Source: Rhodobacteraceae bacterium UBA6213
Lineage (GTDB): Bacteria; Pseudomonadota; Alphaproteobacteria; Rhodobacterales; Rhodobacteraceae
DNA: 52,783 bases
Assembly (NCBI GenBank): GCA_002421605.1
Contig: DISJ01000017.1
Coordinates: 1-52,783 of the forward strand
Direction of reading: 5' to 3'
The notes under the pieces are model-generated. The model was not told the origin of the DNA and did not search any database. It saw only the letters and a list, made by a program, of their open reading frames with translations. A program made the position numbers and the translations under genes. Positions 1 to 7,901 of this stretch are shown piece by piece; position 1 is the stretch's first letter; each line of letters starts with the position of its first letter.

Positions 1-123
1 CCCACTCGTCAGCGCGATCCGCACCCGTTCCGCCTCGCTACGCATGCGCAGGCCCGACTGCCCTTCCAGAACCTCGATCCTGCCCGCGTAGCCATCCGTT
101 GAGCCGTCTAAAGAGCCGTCCAT
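1..123 (-). CDS. IS66-type transposase accessory protein (TnpA), partial
   Basis: The first 41 codons of a leftward gene run off the left edge. The start is the ATG at 123. The residues after an acidic leader (GRIEVLEG, then RSEAERVRIAL) resemble the N-terminus of the small IS66-family protein TnpA, where a helix-turn-helix of the type 'WSDAEKxRIV' follows a 'RIEVLxG' leader. In that family TnpA is needed with TnpB and TnpC for transposition. Only the beginning is visible, so whether the element is intact cannot be judged. It marks the left side of the metal-resistance segment as an insertion-rich area. Moderate confidence. Confidence 0.55.
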   Translation of the reverse strand, partial: MDGSLDGSTDGYAGRIEVLEGQSGLRMRSEAERVRIALTSG

Positions 124-289
124 TCTGCCTTCCTATCCTGTCTCACCTCGACAAAAGGACTCGCACAGCCAGCGTCAGCGCGGCAGGAGGGGATCGGCGT
201 GGCGCTTACGATTTTATTACATCAACCTGCAGCTTCGAATCCCACGTGATACAAACGCGACTGAGGTCCAACCCATATTTTTCGACCAA

Positions 290-310
290 CCCGCGCCGGT
301 CTGGCGCGGG
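290..310. other. GC-rich hairpin downstream of the P-type ATPase gene
   Basis: CCCGCGCC and GGCGCGGG form a perfect 8-bp stem with a 5-base loop, 26 bases beyond the ATPase stop codon. No clear U-run follows on the minus strand, so a role as terminator or 3' mRNA stabiliser is inferred. The rest of 124-335 shows no gene. Confidence 0.4.
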
Positions 311-335
311 TCCGCAATCGTTTCTGCCGAAGCTC

Positions 336-2255
336 CTACGCAACGACGTGCTCGGCAGTCTGACGGGCAGTTCCGATTTTGGCGGCTTTTGGAACCCGCA
401 ACAGCCGCATGCCGTTGGCGATCACGATCAGCACCGAAAGCTGGTGGATCAGCATCCCGCCCGCCATGTGGATCGAGCCGGTATAGACCCCGACCAACAG
501 GCCGACGACGGTCAGTACCGCGATGACGAGGTTCTGGCGCATGTTGGTCAGCGTGGCGCGCGAGATCTCCATCGCCTCGGCGATCTTGCCCAGATCATCG
601 GTCATCAGCGCGATGTCCGCCGTCTCGATGGCGATATCGCTGCCGCCGGCGCCCATGGCGATGCTGATGTCGGCCGCCGCCAGCGCCGGCGCGTCGTTGA
701 TGCCGTCGCCGACCATCGCCACGCGCAGACCCTCGGCCTGCATGGCCCGGATCTGGTCCAGCTTGTCGTCAGGCATCATCCCGGCATGCACCTCGTCCAC
801 GCCGACCGCGCGCGCGATCGCCTCGGCTGCCGGGCGTTGATCGCCGGTCAACATTACCACGCGGCGTACCCCAAGAGCGTGCAGCCGGTCGATCATCGGC
901 TTTGCACTGGCGCGCGGCATGTCGGCCAGCCCCAGAAGGCCCACGACTTCGCCATCGCGCGCCACGATCACCACCGTGTGGCCCAGCCCGTGCAACCGGG
1001 CGATAGCGTCCGTCGTGCCCGCGTTGAACGCGATGCCGAGATGATCGAACAGGCGGTGACTGCCGACGGCAATCTGATGGTCGTTATGGCGAGCAATCAG
1101 GCCCATGCCCGAGATCTCTTCCAGCGCCTCGGCGGTGGGCAAGGCGCCACGGGCGCGTGCTGCCTCTACGATCGGGCGGCCCAGCGGGTGGGTCGAGCCG
1201 GTTTCGGCAATCCCCGCCCATAGGAGCACGTCTTCCCTGCTCTGACCCGCAAGCGCCACGACCTCGGCCAGACGCGGCCGACCTTCGGTCAGCGTGCCGG
1301 TCTTGTCGAGGGCAAGCGCGGTGATTCGCCCGGCATTCTCAAGATGCTCGCCGCCCTTGATCAGGATACCCGCACGGGCCGCCCGTCCGATCCCGGCAAT
1401 CACCGACACCGGGGTCGAGATCACCAGCGCGCCCGGACACCCGACAACCAGCAGCGTCAATGCCAGCTCAATATCGCGGGTGACAAGGTAACTGCCGATC
1501 GCCAGCAGGAACACCGCCGGTGTATACCAGCGCCCGAAGCTCTCGATCATCCGCTGCGCCGGGGCCTTGGCCTCTTGCGCCTCTTCGACACGGCTGATGA
1601 TGCGGGCCAGCGCGGTGTCGGCCCCAACGCCGGTGGCGCGCAGGTACAACAGCCCGTTTTCGGCCAGTGTTCCGGCGAACACTCGCGAACCGGGTGTCTT
1701 TTCCGCCGGGATCGGCTCGCCGGTGATGGCCGCCTCGTTGACGGCCGCCGCGCCTTCGATAACTTCGCCATCGACCGGCAGGCGTTGACCAGCCTTCACC
1801 AAAACGGTTTCACCAAGTTGCACAACATGTGCAGCCACCTCAACAGGTTCGCCACCTCGCAGCACAGTTGCTGTGACGGGGGCGGCGTCTATCAGCGCCT
1901 TGAGCGCGCCACGGGTCCGGCTCATGGTACGGCTTTCCAGCCAGGCCCCCAACATGAACAGGAATGTGACGGCGGCGGACTCCCAGTAGTTGTCGATGAA
2001 CACCGCACCCGTGGCCGCCACGATAACCAGCAATTCGATGCTTAGATGGCGCAAGCGCAGCGCGGCCCAGGCCCGCAACGCGATGTCATATCCGGCCAGA
2101 ATGGCAGCCGCCGTCATCAGTGGCGCCCAAGGGCCGGCCAGCCCGAACCCATACCAGGCGACCAGCGCAAAGGTGATGAACGCACCACTGAAGATGGTCA
2201 GCCATTTGCGCCGACTGGCGGGGTGCCTATAGATGCTTGTGATCATGGAAAACAT
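336..2255 (-). CDS. P1B-type heavy-metal-translocating ATPase with CPG motif
   Basis: Integral-membrane P-type ATPase of 639 residues, predicted to export a soft or transition metal ion using ATP. Visible landmarks are the actuator TGE at about 178-180, the phosphorylation motif DKTGT (Asp317), the HP locus (STHPLG, about 354-359), TGDQRP near 469 and GDGINDAP near 515. The transmembrane ion-site motif reads CPG (273-275) where CPC, CPH or SPC is usual; the codons are TGT CCG GGC, one base from CPC. No N-terminal HMA domain is present, but a free-standing HMA protein is encoded 59 bases upstream in the same direction. Metal specificity cannot be assigned from sequence alone. CadA/ZntA-like overall length and motif order. 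Confidence 0.9.
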   Translation of the reverse strand: MFSMITSIYRHPASRRKWLTIFSGAFITFALVAWYGFGLAGPWAPLMTAAAILAGYDIALRAWAALRLRHLSIELLVIVAATGAVFIDNYWESAAVTFLFMLGAWLESRTMSRTRGALKALIDAAPVTATVLRGGEPVEVAAHVVQLGETVLVKAGQRLPVDGEVIEGAAAVNEAAITGEPIPAEKTPGSRVFAGTLAENGLLYLRATGVGADTALARIISRVEEAQEAKAPAQRMIESFGRWYTPAVFLLAIGSYLVTRDIELALTLLVVGCPGALVISTPVSVIAGIGRAARAGILIKGGEHLENAGRITALALDKTGTLTEGRPRLAEVVALAGQSREDVLLWAGIAETGSTHPLGRPIVEAARARGALPTAEALEEISGMGLIARHNDHQIAVGSHRLFDHLGIAFNAGTTDAIARLHGLGHTVVIVARDGEVVGLLGLADMPRASAKPMIDRLHALGVRRVVMLTGDQRPAAEAIARAVGVDEVHAGMMPDDKLDQIRAMQAEGLRVAMVGDGINDAPALAAADISIAMGAGGSDIAIETADIALMTDDLGKIAEAMEISRATLTNMRQNLVIAVLTVVGLLVGVYTGSIHMAGGMLIHQLSVLIVIANGMRLLRVPKAAKIGTARQTAEHVVA

Positions 2256-2314
2256 TGGTCGCTCCTTTCATGTCGAAGCCCCGCCGCCCGAAGGCAGCGG
2301 GGCGTTTGCAGATC

Positions 2315-2545
2315 TCAGAATGCCGAAGGCTTGGCGGTATAGCCGGTCTTGGCGATGGAATTCACCAGAGCGTCCACGTCGCTGAGTGCCGGGTCATGCT
2401 CGACTTCAATCCGCCCGCTTGCGAACTTCACCTCGGCCTTTTCCACGCCGGGTAGCGCCAGCAGCGCCTTTTCGATTTTCGGGATGCAGGAGGGGCAGGA
2501 AAGCTCGTCGCTACGCAGGGTCGTCCGGGTTGCTGTCTTGGTCAT
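2315..2545 (-). CDS. Heavy-metal-associated (HMA) domain protein
   Basis: Small 76-residue HMA-fold protein with the metal-binding pair CPSC (Cys17 and Cys20) followed by the usual KIEKALLALPGV helix. Proteins of this kind bind a thiophilic ion in the cytosol and pass it to an exporter. It is the first gene of a two-gene leftward operon with the ATPase, which lacks its own HMA domain, so it probably acts as that pump's detached metal-binding domain or chaperone. The start ATG at 2545 is preceded by GGATCAAGCC, giving a weak Shine-Dalgarno site. It is transcribed away from the LysR gene at 2642. Confidence 0.88.
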   Translation of the reverse strand: MTKTATRTTLRSDELSCPSCIPKIEKALLALPGVEKAEVKFASGRIEVEHDPALSDVDALVNSIAKTGYTAKPSAF

Positions 2546-2641
2546 GGCTTGATCCTTTCATGTGATCATTGTTGCGTCTGAACAAGATATAGATGCACAA
2601 TCAGCGCACAGGGATTGGCAAATAGTGAAAGGTTGCCTTGC

Positions 2642-3538
2642 ATGAATGCACAGCTTGCGAATTGGGACGATCTGCGGGTGTTTCTTGCCGTGGCGCGGGC
2701 TGGCAGTCTTTCGGGCGCGGCACGCAGTCTTGGCGTTAATCATTCCACGGTGTTCCGCCGGATTGCCGGGTTCGAGGAGACGCTGGGGGTGCGGCTGTTC
2801 GACCGCCTGCCGACCGGCTATGCGCTGACCCCGGCAGGCGAAGAAACTCTGCGCATTGTCGAGAGTATCGAGGCCGATGTCGCCACGCTTGACCGCACCG
2901 TGACCGGGCAGGATCTGCGGCTGAGCGGGACAGTGCGGATCACGGCGACCGACATACTCGCGTTCTGGCTGTTGCCGGATCTCCTTGCGCGGTTCCGTAC
3001 CGCCTACCCGGGGATCGAGGTGGAAGTGGTGGTGGGCAACGAAGCGCTCAACCTGTCGCGGCGCGAAACCGATATCGCCTTGCGGATTGGCAACACCCCG
3101 CCCGAGACACTGGTGGGGCGGCGGGTTGGGCGGCTGGAGTTTGCAGTCTACGGGGCGCCCGATTACCTCAGCGCCAACCCCGGCAACGATCTGGCACAAC
3201 ACAACTGGATCGGCCTCGACAGCGCCCATGCGCCGCTGACCCGCCGTTTTGAGGAGTTCTTGCCGGGCGCGCATCCGACCGTGCGCTCAAACTCGGTGGC
3301 TTGCGCGGTGCAAATGGCAAAAGCGGGCCTTGGCCTTGCCGTGCTGCCCAGTGCCATTGCCAATCAGAAACCCGACCTGACCCGCTTTGCCGAGGTGCCC
3401 GACGCCTTCAACCTTGATCTGTGGTTGCTGACCCACGAAGACCTGCGCCACACCGCGCGCATCCGCGCGGTGCTGGATTTCCTGACACCAGCGCTAGCCG
3501 AAAGGCTGAAAGGGGGGGGCACCAGGCCCGTATCGTGA
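2642..3538 (+). CDS. LysR-family transcriptional regulator
   Basis: 298-residue LysR regulator: an N-terminal winged helix (WDDLRVFLAVARAGSLSGAA at 7-26, then HSTVFRRI) and a C-terminal effector-binding domain starting near residue 90 (LSGTVRITATD). An earlier in-frame ATG at 2615 exists, but the ATG at 2642 has a better spaced AAAGG and matches the family start. It is divergent from the HMA/ATPase operon, with about 96 bp between them, so it probably regulates that operon and itself. LysR control of a metal ATPase is less common than MerR or ArsR control. The C-terminal 30 or so residues have a diverged relative in the remnant at 6339. Confidence 0.9.
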   Translation: MNAQLANWDDLRVFLAVARAGSLSGAARSLGVNHSTVFRRIAGFEETLGVRLFDRLPTGYALTPAGEETLRIVESIEADVATLDRTVTGQDLRLSGTVRITATDILAFWLLPDLLARFRTAYPGIEVEVVVGNEALNLSRRETDIALRIGNTPPETLVGRRVGRLEFAVYGAPDYLSANPGNDLAQHNWIGLDSAHAPLTRRFEEFLPGAHPTVRSNSVACAVQMAKAGLGLAVLPSAIANQKPDLTRFAEVPDAFNLDLWLLTHEDLRHTARIRAVLDFLTPALAERLKGGGTRPVS

Positions 3539-3571
3539 ACGGACAAACACGACACCGGGCCAAAGGCCACA

Positions 3572-4936
3572 TCACCACGCTGGCTTTCCACCTTGGCCGG
3601 CGACCGGTAGCGTGACGACAACAGTGGCTCCGCTGTTGCCGGCCCCGTCCTCGAATGCGACAGATCCACCATGCAGCCCGGCAATGCGCGCCACGATCGA
3701 AAGGCCGAGGCCACATCCCTGCTGCCCGCTGCCCGCCACGCGGTAGAATCTGTCGAACACCCGCTCGCGCAGGCCTGCGGGAATGCCGGGGCCACTGTCG
3801 CGAACCCGCAGAAGGACCGTGTGGTCGAGGATTTCGACCGACACTGACACCTCACCCTCCGCCGGGGTATAGCGGACTGCATTGTCCAGCAGATTGCGCA
3901 ACAAGATGCGCAGCAGATCCGCGTTCCCGGTCACCTCCGCCGGATCGCACGACGTATCGGCGATCCCCAGATCAATACCCTTGGCCGCCGCCACGGGTGC
4001 CGCTTCCGCGACACATTCGACCACCAGATCCGCAAGGTTCACCGGCCCCGTGGCCCCGGCCGCCGCATCCTGATCAACCCGCGACAACACCAGCAGTTGC
4101 GCTACCAGCCGGGTGCTGCGGCCCGCGCCTTCGATCACCCCGTCCAGCGCAGCAGCGCGTTTTTCGGAATCGCGTTCCTGCCGAGCCACCTGGGCATGGG
4201 TCTTGATGGCGGCAAGCGGCGTGCGCAACTCATGTGCGGCATCGGCCGCAAAGCGGCGTTCGCCGTCAAGCAGCAGGGCAATCCGTGCGAACAGCCGGTC
4301 AAGCGCCTCAAGCAGCGGGCGGATCTCATTGGGAGCGCTGCCGACTCCAAGCGGCTGCATATCATCGGGGCTGCGCCGTTCAACAGCCGAGGTGATGTCG
4401 CGCAACGGGCGCAGTCCCCATAGTACGGACAGCCAGATCAGACCGGCAAGCAGCGGAATCGCTACCCAAAGCGGATGCAGAATGTGTACCGCCACGAGGT
4501 CGGCGAACTTTCGCTTCACATCGTGGCGCAACGCGACCTCGACCAAGCGGCCCGTACTGTCGGAAGTGCCAAACACACGCCAGATCTGACCAACCGAAGT
4601 CGCATCGTGAAACCCGGGCTGCCAGTTTTCGGTCGGAAAGGTCGGCGAACCGACACTGTTTCCTGAAGAGCCGCCTGCGCCTGTACGGACACGAAAGGCA
4701 ATCATCTGATCCGCATCGGGGTCCGGATCATGCAACATCGTTTCCGCCAAATCCCCCTGCGGCAGGCGGTCGAGCAGAACAACCAAAAGGTCGGCCGATT
4801 GCTCGAGATGGGTGTCCAGCATTTCGTCAATCAATTGCCTAGTATCGAGATAAGAGAAGAATGCCGTGGCCAGCCAGGCCACGGTAATGCTGCCGCCGAG
4901 AATGAACAGCAGTCTTTGGCGCAGCGAACGGATCAT
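3572..4936 (-). CDS. Two-component sensor histidine kinase (QseC/PmrB-like)
   Basis: 454-residue inner-membrane histidine kinase. Transmembrane segments lie at about 11-30 and 155-173 and flank a periplasmic loop of about 120 residues. A HAMP-like region follows. The phospho-acceptor His235 is in the H box AADAAHELRTPLAAIKTH, the N box is LRNLLDNAVRY (about 349-359), the G1 box is DSGPGIP and the G2 box is GCGLGLSIV. Its start overlaps the stop of the response regulator gene by 4 bases (ATGA), so the two are cotranslated. The signal is unknown; QseC and PmrB relatives sense metal ions, acid or catecholamines. It runs convergent to the LysR gene. Confidence 0.92.
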   Translation of the reverse strand: MIRSLRQRLLFILGGSITVAWLATAFFSYLDTRQLIDEMLDTHLEQSADLLVVLLDRLPQGDLAETMLHDPDPDADQMIAFRVRTGAGGSSGNSVGSPTFPTENWQPGFHDATSVGQIWRVFGTSDSTGRLVEVALRHDVKRKFADLVAVHILHPLWVAIPLLAGLIWLSVLWGLRPLRDITSAVERRSPDDMQPLGVGSAPNEIRPLLEALDRLFARIALLLDGERRFAADAAHELRTPLAAIKTHAQVARQERDSEKRAAALDGVIEGAGRSTRLVAQLLVLSRVDQDAAAGATGPVNLADLVVECVAEAAPVAAAKGIDLGIADTSCDPAEVTGNADLLRILLRNLLDNAVRYTPAEGEVSVSVEILDHTVLLRVRDSGPGIPAGLRERVFDRFYRVAGSGQQGCGLGLSIVARIAGLHGGSVAFEDGAGNSGATVVVTLPVAGQGGKPAW

Positions 4937-5598
4937 CCGTCACCCACTGCAATGATGTAGCCAACACCGCGGACCGTGCGGATAAATTCGGCGTATAGCT
5001 TTCGGCGCAGATTGTGGATGTAGACTTCGATCGTGTTGCTGCCGATCTCCTCGCCCCAGCCATACAGGCTGTCTTCCAACTGGCTGCGGGTGCGCACCCT
5101 TCCTGCGTTCATCATCAATTCCTGCAACGTGGCGAATTCCCGCGCGGAAAGCTCTACCGGTTCACCATCCAGAAATACCGTGTGGCTAGGCAGGTCGAGT
5201 GCAACCCTTCCGTGCTGCAAGCGTGGGCTTGCAGCCCCCTTTGAGCGCCGCAAAAGCGCGCGCAGCCGCGCCTGCAGTTCGGCCAGTTCAAACGGCTTGA
5301 CCAAGTAGTCGTCGCCTCCCGCATCAAGTCCGGCAACGCGGTCGGCAAGAGTATCGCGCGCAGTCAGGACAAGGACCGGAGTGCGATCCTTCGCGGCGCG
5401 CAACCGTCCGAGCAGGGTCATACCGTCAATGCCCGGCAGGCCGAGGTCAAGGACTATTGCGTCATAGGAACCGGCGTGCAATGCCGTTTCGGCATCTAGG
5501 CCGTCGACAACCCAGTCGACCGCCCAGCCGGCCTGGGCAAGCCCTGCGGACACGCCCTTGCCCAGAAGGGTATCGTCTTCGACCAGCAGAATGCGCAT
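4933..5598 (-). CDS. OmpR-family response regulator (QseB/PmrA-like)
   Basis: 221-residue response regulator. The receiver domain has the acidic pair at Asp9/Asp10, the phospho-acceptor Asp51 (VLDLGLPGID), the conserved Thr79 and Lys101 (LVKPFE). The C-terminal winged helix is of the OmpR type (SAREFATLQELM, then GSNTIEVYIHNLRRKL, then IRTVRGVGY). The MRILLVEDD start at 5598 was chosen over an upstream start at 5685 because receiver domains begin there. It is the first gene of the two-gene system with the kinase. A PmrA/QseB-type box upstream of the next gene, at 6269-6285, is a probable target. Confidence 0.93.
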   Translation of the reverse strand: MRILLVEDDTLLGKGVSAGLAQAGWAVDWVVDGLDAETALHAGSYDAIVLDLGLPGIDGMTLLGRLRAAKDRTPVLVLTARDTLADRVAGLDAGGDDYLVKPFELAELQARLRALLRRSKGAASPRLQHGRVALDLPSHTVFLDGEPVELSAREFATLQELMMNAGRVRTRSQLEDSLYGWGEEIGSNTIEVYIHNLRRKLYAEFIRTVRGVGYIIAVGDG

Positions 5599-5678
5599 CG
5601 TCCCGAATGGCCTCGTGTTATCTCGATTTTCCACGATTCGAACACTGAACGTCGAATCCGGTGGCGCAACAAGTACGA

Positions 5679-5696
5679 ACCGCAATCTTTTGCGGT
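5679..5696 (-). terminator. Hairpin after the periplasmic protein gene
   Basis: ACCGCAA and TTGCGGT form a 7-bp stem with a 4-base loop, 30 bases beyond the stop of the leftward gene at 5727. The downstream U-tract is poor, so it is at best a weak terminator that would separate this gene from the response regulator. Confidence 0.35.
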
Positions 5697-5726
5697 CCGC
5701 ACGAGCTTCGACGTTGATTGCTTCGA

Positions 5727-6200
5727 TCAGTCAAGCGGCTTCCAACCGGGGTGTTCGAAATGCTCCCCATAGGCGTTGAGGGCTTGAATGATCATCACCG
5801 CCCCGGCGCGGGGCTCGCTGCCTTCCTCCATCTCGAATGCGCCTTCGATGACCTGACCGAGAACGCGATGAAACTGCTCATCGACTTCCGGTTCCAGATC
5901 GCAGTGTTCGATCATGAAGTCGGTCTGTGCCAACACCGTCGCCGCCAGCGAGTTGTAGTCCTCGGCTGGAAGTTGATCTTCGTGGATCACCTCTAGTTTC
6001 GTGGCCATGGCCGTCCGAAGGGCGTCCATACCCTTGAACATGTTGTCATCGCCCTGCCATTTCGCGCCGCCATTCAGCGTCAGGGAAAGCTCGCTTGCCG
6101 CATGCCCCTGGTGCGAAGTGCTCTCGGCGATACCGGCCCCGGCGGAAAGGGCAAATGCAATCCCGAACAGGGCGGGCGCGATGTGTTTGATAGTACTCAT
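5727..6200 (-). CDS. Periplasmic protein of unknown function
   Basis: 157 residues with a clear Sec signal peptide (charged start, hydrophobic APALFGIAFALSAGAGIA, cleavage probably near residue 24-26). The mature part is acidic and probably helical, with DNMFKGMDALRTAM, LAATVLAQTDFMIEHC and GEHFEHPGWKPLD; no catalytic motif is recognised. AAAGGAGACC lies just before the ATG. It sits directly upstream of the two-component genes in the same direction and carries a PmrA/QseB-type box about 69 bp before its start, so it is probably an output of that system, perhaps a periplasmic metal or stress sensor or buffer. Function unassigned. Confidence 0.75.
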   Translation of the reverse strand: MSTIKHIAPALFGIAFALSAGAGIAESTSHQGHAASELSLTLNGGAKWQGDDNMFKGMDALRTAMATKLEVIHEDQLPAEDYNSLAATVLAQTDFMIEHCDLEPEVDEQFHRVLGQVIEGAFEMEEGSEPRAGAVMIIQALNAYGEHFEHPGWKPLD

Positions 6201-6268
6201 TCTGGGTCTCCTTTGAGGATCGTTTCGGCGTCTCGATGGACGGCCTTGACCCCGTCTGCTCCCCCTCC

Positions 6269-6285
6269 CTTAAATGCCGCTTAAG
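6269..6285 (-). promoter_or_regulatory. PmrA/QseB-type direct-repeat box
   Basis: On the minus strand the sequence reads CTTAAG-CGGCA-TTTAAG, an exact fit to the YTTAAG-N5-YTTAAG pattern known for PmrA/QseB response regulators. It lies 69 bp upstream of the periplasmic protein start and points toward it. The response regulator encoded 670 bp further down belongs to that subfamily. Confidence 0.6.
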
Positions 6286-6338
6286 CGACATGCATGTGCG
6301 ATAACATCGGCGTGATCGCCAATGTCGTCGGCAGACAA

Positions 6339-6461
6339 ATGGGAGCCACCGATCTTTGGTTGCTGACCCACGAGGACCTGCGCAAAGGCTCCCGCATCTC
6401 TGCAGTGCTGGATTTCCTGACATCCGCGCTGGCCGAAAGCTTGGAGGCGGGTGCAAAAGCT
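6339..6461 (+). pseudogene. 3' remnant of a LysR-family regulator gene
   Basis: The frame from about 6351 reads DLWLLTHEDLRKGSRISAVLD and FLTSALAE, which closely parallels the end of the LysR protein at 2642-3538 (DLWLLTHEDLRHTARIRAVL...). No DNA-binding domain or start is present and the original stop is gone; the frame runs straight into the FMN-reductase remnant. It is a leftover of a second, related LysR gene, not a perfect local duplication. Confidence 0.65.
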
Positions 6462-6464
6462 CAC

Positions 6465-6882
6465 ATGTCGGACTTTATGGTCGGATACTTCGTCGGCAGT
6501 CTCGCAACTCAGTCCACTAATCGGAACTGGCAAAGGCGCTTGCTCGCCTGGCGCCTCCGGAACTGCATATGCAGGAAATCGGCTTCGGCGACCTGCCGCT
6601 CTATAGTTACGACCACGATGCAGATTTCCCGCAGGTCGCGAAGAACTTCAAGGCCGCCATCGGCGAAGTGGACGCCGTCCGTTTCGTCACGCCGGAATAC
6701 AACCGCTCGATCCCTGCGCGTTGATGAACGCGGTGGAAGCCTATATCCAGTTCAAGCCAGACCTTATTTCGGACGAGGGTGAAGTGAATATCGAAGGAAC
6801 GGAGGAGTTCCTGCGCACCTACATGCAGGAGTTCCGCGACTTCATCTGGCGCGTCCTGACCGTCTATCCCCGTTCGAGCTGA
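6465..6882 (+). pseudogene. NAD(P)H-dependent FMN reductase, decayed
   Basis: The start (MSDFMVGYFVGSLATQSTNR) matches the NADPH-dependent FMN/chromate reductase family. A one-base loss near 6526 moves the frame; the next frame reads LAKALARLAPPELHMQEIGF and PLYSYDHDADFPQVAKNF up to VTPEYNRSIP near 6716. The middle of the protein is then missing, and a third piece (NAVEAYIQFKPDLISDEGEV... to the stop at 6880-6882) supplies the C-terminus. Family members are about 180-190 residues. With a frameshift and an internal deletion the gene cannot make a normal enzyme. It runs opposite to the adjacent detoxification genes. Confidence 0.8.
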
Positions 6883-6928
6883 CCGCAGCGCAATTCGCGC
6901 GCCGCGGCGGTCTCACGATCCGCGAAGG

Positions 6929-7891
6929 TCAGGCCGCAAGCGCGAGCGGCAGTACGGGTCCTACCGGAACGATGCCGGTCGGGTTCAGCGCCTTGATCGA
7001 GAAGTAGCCGCGCTTGATGTGATCGATACTGACGGTCTCGCGCACGCTAGGGAGTGCGAGGATCCGTGACTGGTAGGCGCTGAGCGCGGGGTAGTCGGCG
7101 ATCCGGCGCAGATTGCACTTGAAGAGGCCAAAGTAAGCCACGTCAAAGCGCACCAGCGTCACGAACAGCCGAACGTCGGCCTCGGTGAACCGGTCCCCCA
7201 ACAGGAAGTCGCGGCCGTCGCCGAGGCGCCCCTCGAGGTCGTCGAGCATGGCGAAGACATCGTGAAACGCTTCCTCGTAGGCTCCTTGCGTGGTGGCGAA
7301 GCCCGCGCGGTAGACGCCGTTGTTGAGCGCCGGGTAGATGCGGGTGTTGAGCGCGTCGATCTCCTCGCGAAGGTCGGCCGGATACAAGTCGAATGTGTTG
7401 TCCGCCAGATCGCCAAAGCCGGAATTCAGCATCCGCAGGATGTCAGCCGACTCGTTGTTGACGATGGTTCCGCGGGTCTTGTCCCACAGGACCGGCACCG
7501 TCGCCCGCCCCGAGATGGCGGGATCGGCGCGGGTGTAGATCTCGTGCAGGAAGCTCGCGCCATTCACCGTGTCGAGGTCGGCTCCGGCCGCATCTCCGAA
7601 GCGCCAGCCCTGATCGGAGAGTTCAGGCTCGACGATGGAAACCGAGATCGCGTCCTCGAGCCCCTTCAGCTTGCGCCCGATCAGCGTGCGCGACGCCCAA
7701 GGGCAGATCAGCGCGACATAAAGATGGTAGCGACCGGGCTCGGCCTTGAAGCCGCCTTCGCCGGTGGGCCCGGCGCTGCCGTCCGGCGTCACCCAGTTGC
7801 GGAAGCTCGAGGTCTGGCGGACGAAGCCGCCCTTTTCGTCCTTGGCTTGGACGGGCTGCCAGGCGGCTACCCATTTTCCGTTCGTCAGCAT
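6929..7891 (-). CDS. Glutathionyl-hydroquinone reductase (YqjG/ECM4-type GST)
   Basis: 320-residue Xi-class glutathione transferase. The thioredoxin-like half carries the catalytic Cys63 in the family motif ICPWASR, followed by an all-helical C-terminal half (EEIDALNTRIYPALNNGVYR). These enzymes reduce glutathionyl-hydroquinones to free hydroquinones in the cytosol, salvaging quinones conjugated by glutathione. It is the last gene of a leftward run DoxX, VOC, GST with 10 bases to the VOC gene, so the three are probably one transcript. This fits a quinone-stress role. Confidence 0.92.
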   Translation of the reverse strand: MLTNGKWVAAWQPVQAKDEKGGFVRQTSSFRNWVTPDGSAGPTGEGGFKAEPGRYHLYVALICPWASRTLIGRKLKGLEDAISVSIVEPELSDQGWRFGDAAGADLDTVNGASFLHEIYTRADPAISGRATVPVLWDKTRGTIVNNESADILRMLNSGFGDLADNTFDLYPADLREEIDALNTRIYPALNNGVYRAGFATTQGAYEEAFHDVFAMLDDLEGRLGDGRDFLLGDRFTEADVRLFVTLVRFDVAYFGLFKCNLRRIADYPALSAYQSRILALPSVRETVSIDHIKRGYFSIKALNPTGIVPVGPVLPLALAA

Positions 7892-7901
7892 GGTCGTCCC
7901 C

